Positions 58,294 through 64,000 of a DNA stretch of 64,000 bases are shown one piece after another. This DNA is from GCA-2746795 sp964643965 (GTDB taxonomy: Bacteria; Chloroflexota; Anaerolineae; Promineifilales; Promineifilaceae). Below the pieces are notes generated by a model. That model searched no databases, was not told the origin of the DNA, and was given only the letters and a program-made list of their open reading frames with translations. Position numbers and translations under genes: made by a program. Location of the stretch: assembly GCA_964643965.1 (NCBI GenBank), contig CAZXVH010000006.1, forward strand, positions 1 to 64,000. Reading direction: 5' to 3'. Within the stretch, counting starts at the first letter, position 1, and each line of letters opens with the position of its first letter.

Positions 58294-59185
58294 TTTTTGG
58301 CAGGCGCGGGGGTGGGATATTGTCATCAAACCAACAGAGGCGGCCGGCCATGCCACCGAACTGGCACAGGCAGCGGCGGCGGCTGAGCGCCATCTGGTGG
58401 TGGCGGCGGGCGGGGACGGCACATTGGGCGAGGTGGCCAATGGTCTGGCCGGTTCGCCGACCATCATGGCGCCGCTGCCGGCAGGCACGGCTAACTCCTT
58501 TGCCAAGGAACTGCGGCTGCCGCGCCCCACGCTGCTGAACAAACATCGTTTGCTGGCGGCGGTAGACGCTCTGGCCGCCGGCCGGGTGCAGCAGATGGAT
58601 TTGGGGTATACACCGGGCGCAGGGGAAAACGGCCGTTACTGGTTATTGTGGGCTGGCGTGGGCGCCGATGGTTATCTGGTGGCGCAAATAGAACCGCGCC
58701 CTAAATGGTCTAAACGCCTGGGTACGGCCGGTTATATGCTGCAAGGGCTGTTTATTTTACCCAAAACACCCGTCTTTCAAGCCACCATCTGCATCGACGG
58801 CCAGCAATTCTCCGGTCACTACCTGTTGATTTTGTGCAGCAATGCCCGGCGCTACGTGGGCGGCATGGTGGAACTCAGCGCAGAGGCTCAATTGGATGAC
58901 GGCCGTTTTGAAATATGGTTATTTGAAAATGGCAGCCCCATCCGGTTGGCTCAATACGCCGTCCAGGCAAAATGGGGCGATTTGGCGGCTCATTCAGGCG
59001 TCACCCGTTTAAGTGGCAGCGACGTGACCATCCACACCACCCCGCCCATGCCCAGCCAGACCGATGGCAACAAATCCGTGCAAACCCCGCTCCACATCCA
59101 GATCAGGCCCCAGGCGCTCAGACTATTGGTCCCCAACACCGCCCCCCCGGACCTCTTCCAGCACCGGGGCGTCCCGCTGCGGTAA
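58211..59185 (+). CDS. Diacylglycerol kinase-family lipid kinase
   Basis: This 324-residue cytoplasmic or membrane-associated lipid kinase (YegS/DagK/BmrU-like) phosphorylates a diacylglycerol or related lipid. RATLIYNPLAGPANL opens the catalytic domain, VVAAGGDGTLGEVANGLAGS carries the nucleotide-binding GGDGT, and PLPAGTANSFAKELRLPR follows. GVGADGYLVAQIEPRPKW and DDGRFEIWLFENGS lie in the C-terminal beta domain. The start overlaps the preceding kinase gene. Confidence 0.9.
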   Translation: MQMRRATLIYNPLAGPANLAGAMNLVADFWQARGWDIVIKPTEAAGHATELAQAAAAAERHLVVAAGGDGTLGEVANGLAGSPTIMAPLPAGTANSFAKELRLPRPTLLNKHRLLAAVDALAAGRVQQMDLGYTPGAGENGRYWLLWAGVGADGYLVAQIEPRPKWSKRLGTAGYMLQGLFILPKTPVFQATICIDGQQFSGHYLLILCSNARRYVGGMVELSAEAQLDDGRFEIWLFENGSPIRLAQYAVQAKWGDLAAHSGVTRLSGSDVTIHTTPPMPSQTDGNKSVQTPLHIQIRPQALRLLVPNTAPPDLFQHRGVPLR

Positions 59186-59204
59186 ACGGTTATCGGTGAT
59201 CGGT

Positions 59205-59347
59205 AATTGTGGCTACTGTCCACTGTCCACCAACTGGCGGGGATCAGCGGCTCGGAATTGCCGGAAGATACGGCCTTGATCAAGGCCATCCTCAATGTGC
59301 TGCCGAAACCAATTGCGGAAGGGTTGAAACCGACTGGGTGGGGTTGA
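59205..59347 (+). pseudogene. Open-frame remnant of unknown origin
   Basis: Downstream of the lipid kinase one frame reads LAGISGSELPEDTALIKAIL, then NVLPKPIAEGLKPTGWG, to a stop at 59345-59347. The amino-acid texture looks coded, but it has no start with a ribosome-binding site, and I do not recognise the family. It may be the end of a lost gene. Confidence 0.3.
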
Positions 59348-59399
59348 GAGAGGGGGGATGGGTGGGGAAATGATTGTTGGTATTGAAATTAAATTGCTC

Positions 59400-59427
59400 T
59401 TGACACGCCGTCATAATTAAGTAAAAT
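59400..59427 (+). promoter_or_regulatory. Promoter of the ROK-regulated operon
   Basis: TTGACA (59400-59405) and TAAAAT (59422-59427) are 16 nt apart. The first operator palindrome begins 13 nt after the -10 box, so a bound repressor would block transcription. Confidence 0.65.
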
Positions 59428-59440
59428 ATTGTCATCTTTA

Positions 59441-59467
59441 TTTATTAAAGTCAATGGAGTTAATAAA
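59441..59467. promoter_or_regulatory. ROK-repressor operator 1
   Basis: TTTATTAA-11nt-TTAATAAA, a perfect 8-bp inverted repeat with spacer AGTCAATGGAG. A second copy lies 89 bp downstream. The symmetry and AT-rich arms fit NagC/XylR-type ROK sites. Confidence 0.8.
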
Positions 59468-59529
59468 TAGAGGTGACAACCCTACGAATCATACCCACTG
59501 CTTATTGAGCAGTATTTTTTTCAATATTG

Positions 59530-59556
59530 TTTATTAAAGTCATTGGAGTTAATAAA
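59530..59556. promoter_or_regulatory. ROK-repressor operator 2
   Basis: TTTATTAA-11nt-TTAATAAA with spacer AGTCATTGGAG, one base different from operator 1. It ends 15 nt before the ROK start codon at 59572. Two sites 89 bp apart could support DNA looping. Confidence 0.8.
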
Positions 59557-59571
59557 CAAAAAAAGGTTTTT

Positions 59572-60771
59572 ATGCTCCCTACTACAGAAAAATTAACTCG
59601 TGAACAAACAAAGATGCACAACAATCGCTTTGTTTTAAAAACCATCTACGAAAAAGGGCCTATCAGTCGGGCAGATATTGCCCGTGCTACGCATCTAACC
59701 GCGACCACCGTGTCTACCGTCGTCAGCGAGTATATGGAGTCTGGCCTTTTGGAAGAAGCAGGTTCTATCACCATAGCCCGAGGCAAACCACCCACATTGG
59801 TTAATTTAGTGCATGATTCCGCGTATATCGTGGGCTTAGATTTGGCACGCAGCGAATTTCAGGGTGCGATCATGTCTTTAAGTGGAGAGGCGCAAGCAAA
59901 ACAGGCCATTCGCATTAATGGACAAAAGGGAGAAGATGCTTTGGCTGTGGTGTATGCGTTGCTGGACAATTTATTGTCAGAAACAAAGACGCCTATTCTT
60001 GGTATTGGTATTGCCGCACCGGGCATCCTGGACGCGGACTATGGCATTGTGCGCCAAGCGGTTAATTTTGGCTGGTATGATCTACCTTTGCGCCAACTAT
60101 TAGTCGATAAGTATCATCTGCCCGTTTATATCGCCAATGATAATCATGTGGCGGTTTTGGCTGAACACACATTTGGTACGCACAAAGGCAATCAAGATTT
60201 GGTCGTCTTAAAAGTCAGCCACGGTATTGGGGCGGGTATTATTCTTAATCAACAACTCTTTTATGGGCATCGTTTTGGGGCTGGCGAGGTGGGGCATGTG
60301 ATGGCGGTGGAAAATGGACAGGAATGTACTTGTGGCAACTTTGGGTGCCTGGAAACGGTGGCAAGTAGTCGCGCCATTATTCAACAAGCAAGGCAACTAG
60401 CCGCACAAAACCCCCATTCCATGCTGCATCAATTGTCGCCCAATTTGGACAATCTGACGATACAAGATGTCATTGCCGCTTTTGCAGCGGCAGACGAGGA
60501 TGTACAGCAGTTGATTCGGGAGGTAAGCGGTTATTTGGGAACGGCCGTTGCTAATATTGTGGGCGTCTTAGGCGTGCCGAATGTGCTCATTGCGGGCAGC
60601 ATTACCGGATTTGGGCAGCCCCTTCTCGACATTATTCAAGAAGTCATCATCAAAAAATCTCTGGCTGCGTCTGTCAGCGAAACAGAGGTTGAGTTTGCCA
60701 GCCTGGAAGATCAGATCGTTTATTTGGGAACGGCCGCTTTGGTTTTATCTAACGAATTAGGGGTTGTGTAA
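59572..60771 (+). CDS. ROK-family transcriptional repressor (NagC/XylR-like)
   Basis: This 399-residue repressor controls a carbohydrate operon. A winged helix at residues 15-75 (NNRFVLKTIYEKGPISRADI, LTATTVSTVVSEYMESGLL) is followed by the ROK sugar-binding domain with IVGLDLARSEFQGAIMSL, LGIGIAAPGILD, YIANDNHVAVLAEHTFG and the zinc-binding GHVMAVENGQECTCGNFGCL. I use the ATG at 59572; the longer frame from 59527 would translate operator 2. The operators upstream suggest autoregulation, and the downstream genes fit a sugar uptake role. Confidence 0.92.
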   Translation: MLPTTEKLTREQTKMHNNRFVLKTIYEKGPISRADIARATHLTATTVSTVVSEYMESGLLEEAGSITIARGKPPTLVNLVHDSAYIVGLDLARSEFQGAIMSLSGEAQAKQAIRINGQKGEDALAVVYALLDNLLSETKTPILGIGIAAPGILDADYGIVRQAVNFGWYDLPLRQLLVDKYHLPVYIANDNHVAVLAEHTFGTHKGNQDLVVLKVSHGIGAGIILNQQLFYGHRFGAGEVGHVMAVENGQECTCGNFGCLETVASSRAIIQQARQLAAQNPHSMLHQLSPNLDNLTIQDVIAAFAAADEDVQQLIREVSGYLGTAVANIVGVLGVPNVLIAGSITGFGQPLLDIIQEVIIKKSLAASVSETEVEFASLEDQIVYLGTAALVLSNELGVV

Positions 60772-60773
60772 CG

Positions 60774-61808
60774 ATGAAGTTAGCCGATTTCCGACCAGAG
60801 CCTAGCTTGGTCACCCAAGTTAGCGACATTCAGCAGCCTCGCTTCCGTGTTATTGATGCCCATAATCATACGGGTGATGATTTTGGCGGGGGCTGGTACA
60901 AACGCCCTGTTGCTGAATTTATAGATGTCCTCGACCAGGCGCATGTCGATCTGTTTGTGGATCTCGATGGCGGCTGGGGTGAAGAGATTCTTCATCACAG
61001 ACTCGATAAGTTCAAAACGGCCGTTCCTGACAGATACATGGTCTTTGGTGGCGTCGATTGGGCGGCCTGGCCAGAACAGGGTGACAATTTTGGTGAATGG
61101 GCGGCAGCCCGATTCCGCGACCAGGTAGCGCGGGGCGCACAGGGTCTCAAAATATGGAAGCCGCTGGGCTTACACGTTCGGGACCAACATGACAAACTGG
61201 TGGCGGTTGACGATGTGCGGTTGACGCCGCTTTGGGAAACGGCCGGTGAGCTAAACGTGCCTGTTCTCGTCCATGTCGCCGATCCAGTCGCCTTCTTTGA
61301 CCCCCTTACCCCTCAAAATGAACGTTGGGAAGAACTCCAGGCCCATCCAGATTGGCAATTTCCCAGCCCACCCTTCCCTCCATTTCTAACTATTATGGAG
61401 CAGTTCGCCCGTGTCGTGAGACGACACAAAAACACCACGTTTATCGGGGCGCACGTGGGTTGTTATGCTGAAAACCTAGGCTGGGTCAGCAATCTGCTTG
61501 ATGAATGCCCCAACTTCAATATTGATTTCTCAGCCAGAATTGGCGAACTTGGTCGGCAGCCCTACGCGGCGCGGCGCTTTTTCATCAAATATGCAGATCG
61601 TATTTTGTTTGGCGCTGATCAACCCGCCGACCTCGCTATGTACCAACTCCATTACCGCTTTTTAGAAACGGATGATGAATATTTCAACTATGGCTTGTCC
61701 CCCACGCCCGCTCAAGGCAGATGGCGGGTGTATGGTCTCCATTTACCAGATGATGTTCTCAAAAAGATTTATCACGAAAATGCACGTCGCTTATTGAATT
61801 TTGGGTAA
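60774..61808 (+). CDS. Amidohydrolase 2-family metal-dependent hydrolase
   Basis: This 344-residue TIM-barrel enzyme lies 2 bp after the ROK stop codon. Metal-site residues are in FRVIDAHNHTGDDFGG, LVHVADPVAFF, FIGAHVGCYAEN and LFGADQPADLAMY. The family (amidohydrolase_2) includes decarboxylases, lactonases and uronate isomerase-like enzymes; none can be singled out. The operon position suggests action on a sugar-derived compound taken up by the neighbouring transporter. Confidence 0.85.
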   Translation: MKLADFRPEPSLVTQVSDIQQPRFRVIDAHNHTGDDFGGGWYKRPVAEFIDVLDQAHVDLFVDLDGGWGEEILHHRLDKFKTAVPDRYMVFGGVDWAAWPEQGDNFGEWAAARFRDQVARGAQGLKIWKPLGLHVRDQHDKLVAVDDVRLTPLWETAGELNVPVLVHVADPVAFFDPLTPQNERWEELQAHPDWQFPSPPFPPFLTIMEQFARVVRRHKNTTFIGAHVGCYAENLGWVSNLLDECPNFNIDFSARIGELGRQPYAARRFFIKYADRILFGADQPADLAMYQLHYRFLETDDEYFNYGLSPTPAQGRWRVYGLHLPDDVLKKIYHENARRLLNFG

Positions 61809-61824
61809 ACCCCCTAGGAGGTCT

Positions 61825-61860
61825 ATGAAGCACAGAAAAACGACTCGATTAGTTAAGTGA
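61825..61860 (+). CDS. Possible 11-residue leader peptide
   Basis: A strong ribosome-binding site, TAGGAGG, stands 3-4 nt before an ATG that opens MKHRKTTRLVK and then stops. It lies between the amidohydrolase and binding-protein genes and is too short to be judged by composition. It may set the translation level of the binding protein, or be a decayed start. Confidence 0.3.
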   Translation: MKHRKTTRLVK

Positions 61861-61913
61861 ATCTTTGTTACCCACTGATAAACCCAACCTTTTAAATATT
61901 AGGAGAAGAAAAA

Positions 61914-63350
61914 ATGTTAAATAAAAACCGACGCTTCATTCTTTTGTTAACCCTCATCTTTACCCTCGCTCTGGCCGCTTGTGGCGGCTCAAATGAAGAA
62001 CCGGCCGCTCCAACTGAAAGTGAACCGGCCGCTTCAACTGAAAGTGAAGCAGCCCCAACAACTGAGAGTGCAAGTGAAGATACAACCGCCGCAGAGGCAA
62101 ATAATGATGATACAGCGACAGAAGAAACGGCCGTTGATGCCGAACCTGTTGCCCTAACTTATTGGTCCATGTGGAACGAAGATGAGCCACAAGGCCAAGT
62201 GATGAAAAGCGCCATCGCCGACTTTGAAGCGGCAAACCCGAATATCAGCGTAAATGTTGTGTGGAACGGCCGTGATGTACGCACCCTCCTCGTCCCCGCG
62301 TTAGAAGCTGGCGAAAGCATTGACCTTGTAGATAACGACACCGGCTTCATCGCTGCCAACTTTGCCCAATACGCTTTAAGCCTCGACGATCTCCTGGAAC
62401 AACCGGCCGTCGATTATGATGGCTCTGTGCGGAGCAGCATCATCGAAGCATTGCTCACCCAGTACCCCGCCGAAGATGGTTCGATTATTTCTGTGCCCTA
62501 CAACCCCTTCGCCGTCATGTTCCTCTACAACAAAGACCACTTTGCCGATGCAGGCATCACCGAGTTACCAGAAACGTGGGACGAATTCCTGGCTGTTAAC
62601 CAAGCATTGCTAGACGCCGGTCACGCCCCCATCACCACAGACGTTGATTCATACATTGACGTTATCATTGGCTATTACGCCCAACGCGCTGTTGGTTGTG
62701 ACGCGCTCATGACCGCCATGGCAGATACAACTGGTGAATCATGGAATGACCCAGCCTACTTGCAAATGGCGCAAGATATCCGGGACTTATGGGATGCAGG
62801 CTACATCGCTCCTGGCACCGAAGGAAATCTTTATCCGGCAGGGCAACAAATGGTTGCTTTAGATGAAGTGACCATGTACTTAAATGGCACCTGGCTTCCG
62901 GCCGAAGTTCAAGAAACGGCTGGCCCAGACTTCCCGTGGGGCGCCTTCAATTTCCCCACTGTTAATGGTGGCGTTGGCGCGGCCAGCGACATCATGATGG
63001 GGTCCCAAGGGGTGATGGTTATCAATAGTTCTGAACATCCAGATGAAGCGTTTGAACTCATCAAATATATGGTGAGTGAAAAAGCACAAAGCGCGATGGT
63101 GTCCGAGGCCAACGTGCCAGCTGCCCATATGAATGTGGAATGGTCTGGTTCCCTGGCTGAAGCTGGGCAAGCGGTACAAAACTCTACGGCCGCTTTTGGT
63201 TGGGCCTGTGATTTGTGGAACGGTGGTGAAGTTGTCTCCAATGTTGTTTTGCCCACGTTTACTGATTTATTCGTAGGCAAATTAACCCCTGAAGAATACA
63301 TTGAGAAAATGGTTCAAGATTCAGCTGATTTCTGGGCTGGTCAAAGCTAA
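61914..63350 (+). CDS. Sugar ABC transporter substrate-binding lipoprotein
   Basis: This 478-residue extracytoplasmic binding protein of the MalE/UgpB type (CUT1) has a leader ending TLALAACGGS (lipobox). A Ser/Thr/Glu/Ala-rich linker of about 60 residues follows, then ALTYWSMWNEDEPQGQVMKS, VNVVWNGRDVRTLLVPALEA, and VPYNPFAVMFLYNKDHFADA. Late motifs MGSQGVMVINSSEHPDEAFE and AQSAMVSEANVPAAHMNVEW match family expectations. An AGGAG lies before the ATG. The sugar is unknown, but the linked amidohydrolase suggests an oxidised or amino sugar. Confidence 0.9.
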   Translation: MLNKNRRFILLLTLIFTLALAACGGSNEEPAAPTESEPAASTESEAAPTTESASEDTTAAEANNDDTATEETAVDAEPVALTYWSMWNEDEPQGQVMKSAIADFEAANPNISVNVVWNGRDVRTLLVPALEAGESIDLVDNDTGFIAANFAQYALSLDDLLEQPAVDYDGSVRSSIIEALLTQYPAEDGSIISVPYNPFAVMFLYNKDHFADAGITELPETWDEFLAVNQALLDAGHAPITTDVDSYIDVIIGYYAQRAVGCDALMTAMADTTGESWNDPAYLQMAQDIRDLWDAGYIAPGTEGNLYPAGQQMVALDEVTMYLNGTWLPAEVQETAGPDFPWGAFNFPTVNGGVGAASDIMMGSQGVMVINSSEHPDEAFELIKYMVSEKAQSAMVSEANVPAAHMNVEWSGSLAEAGQAVQNSTAAFGWACDLWNGGEVVSNVVLPTFTDLFVGKLTPEEYIEKMVQDSADFWAGQS

Positions 63351-63360
63351 GTAAGTTATC

Positions 63361-63390
63361 AGGTAGAGGGAGTGTTTACTCCCTCTACCT
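63361..63390. terminator. Perfect 13-bp hairpin between binding protein and permease genes
   Basis: AGGTAGAGGGAGT and ACTCCCTCTACCT pair over a GTTT loop and are followed by AAAAC rather than T. This position, after the binding-protein gene, is where stabilising or attenuating hairpins often sit, letting the binding protein be made in excess of the permease. Confidence 0.75.
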
Positions 63391-63408
63391 AAAACAGTTG
63401 GTGCTGAT

Positions 63409-64000
63409 ATGAGATACTCCAGACGCATGATCACCACATTTTTAACACCGGCCGTTGTGGCTTATACCCTCATTTTTTTATACCCCACATTGCGCACGGT
63501 ATACCTGAGCTTCTTTAAGGTGTCTGGTTTTGTGGGCGCCGATATGACCTTTCGCGGCTTTAGAAATTATACCGAACTGATGCGCACCCCCCTGTTTCTG
63601 GAGTCCATCAGCAATATCTTGAAAATTTGGTTCATTGGTGGGGTGGTCTTGTTTGCCCTGGTGTTTATGTTTACGGCCATGCTCTCCTCAGGCGTGAAAA
63701 AGAAGAATTTCTTTCGCGCTATTATCTATTTGCCCAACCTTATCCCTGTGGTGGCGATGACGACGATGTGGACGCAATATATCTACAATCCTCGGTATGG
63801 CATGTTGAAGACTTTTTTTGACTTTATCGGGTGGGAGCAAGCGGCCGCTATTCAATGGACGTCACAAGATATGTTGTTTTGGGGGATGTTGATTGCCTAT
63901 ATTTGGGGTGGTGTGGGCTGGTTTTTGCTCATTATTTTGGCAGGTGTGGAACGGATTCCCCAACATTTTTATGAAGCCGCCCGTTTGGATGGCGCTAATC
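63409..64000 (+). CDS. Sugar ABC transporter permease (MalF/UgpA-like), partial
   Basis: This membrane subunit of a CUT1 sugar importer is cut by the right edge. The ATG at 63409 starts MRYSRRMITTFLTPAVVAYT, followed by membrane helices (LIFLYPTLRTVYLSFF, WFIGGVVLFALVFMFTAML). FRAIIYLPNLIPVVAMTTMW and the start of the EAA loop, YEAARLDGAN, are present at the window end. About 197 residues are visible of a usual 290-310. A second permease gene is expected just beyond the window. Confidence 0.9.
   Translation, partial: MRYSRRMITTFLTPAVVAYTLIFLYPTLRTVYLSFFKVSGFVGADMTFRGFRNYTELMRTPLFLESISNILKIWFIGGVVLFALVFMFTAMLSSGVKKKNFFRAIIYLPNLIPVVAMTTMWTQYIYNPRYGMLKTFFDFIGWEQAAAIQWTSQDMLFWGMLIAYIWGGVGWFLLIILAGVERIPQHFYEAARLDGAN

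Noticed and set aside
1..64000. tRNA or rRNA genes
   Set aside because: No T-loop words or cloverleaf-like folds stood out in the intergenic regions. A dedicated search could not be run, so absence is not proven.

Overview
The window looks like one scaffold of a metagenome-assembled genome: there is a 100-N gap at 6150-6249. The organism is most likely a Chloroflexota bacterium, Anaerolineae/Ardenticatenia-like. This is inferred from the mix of gene families (isopentenyl phosphate kinase, quinate 5-dehydrogenase-like protein, FHA pair, DUF2087-type ArsR protein, a subtilase ending in a YLPLIL motif, SH3b-repeat protein) and from the repeat content. No rRNA or tRNA gene was seen, so the taxonomy is not proven. 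Coding density is high, both strands are used, and most genes sit in short operons.

Layout. 1-2.4 kb: two minus-strand envelope glycosyltransferases. 2.7-4.7 kb: phosphoglucomutase and a NifU-like Fe-S scaffold. 4.8-8.4 kb: a NatAB-like ABC-2 transporter with two permeases and one ATPase. 9.0-10.9 kb: an MsbA-like ABC exporter behind a strongly structured leader. 11.0-13.4 kb: a copper module (YtkA-like lipoprotein, SCO1, PCuAC chaperone) divergent from a DeoR-HTH regulator with a NosL-like C-terminus. 13.5-18.1 kb: minus-strand metabolic genes (isopentenyl phosphate kinase, LOG-family protein, hydrolase, P1 peptidase, hydantoinase). 18.2-22.1 kb: hydrolase, ArsR regulator with a clear operator, CapA-like lipoprotein, DoxX. 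22.5-26.4 kb: a tungstate uptake operon tupBCA with a GntR/periplasmic-binding-protein fusion regulator. 26.4-29.7 kb: an accessory island with a Nudix gene, toxin-antitoxin modules (one toxin frameshifted) and gene debris. 29.7-34.5 kb: deoxynucleoside kinase/MazG fusion, nucleotidyltransferase, quinate-dehydrogenase-like protein, exported subtilase. 34.7-39.4 kb: alpha-oxoamine synthase, a 579-residue unknown, a PIN toxin-antitoxin pair and a selenocysteine-containing SelD. 39.7-46.6 kb: FHA pair, trpD-trpC, a Fur remnant, an SH3b-repeat protein, a B12-binding mutase subunit and MeaB. 46.8-59.2 kb: an unusually long SecA, a multi-GAF histidine kinase, adenosine deaminase, MutM, a P-loop kinase and a lipid kinase. 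59.4-64 kb: a ROK-controlled sugar uptake operon (regulator, amidohydrolase, binding protein, truncated permease).

The strongest signal that gene annotation does not explain is the palindrome AACGGCCGTT. It occurs close to 58 times by eye in 64 kb, against a chance expectation of well under one, and lies in coding DNA in all three reading frames. It behaves like the highly iterated palindrome HIP1 of cyanobacteria but has a different sequence. It is accompanied by intergenic tandem repeats with a 7-nt unit, a 52-54 bp hairpin element in three copies, and a dispersed CTGAGCCTGTCGAAG-type word that has entered protein linkers. Other points worth attention are the in-frame TGA of selD, the copper-linked DeoR-NosL fusion, the octamer repeat that runs through the start of tupB, and the dNK-MazG fusion.
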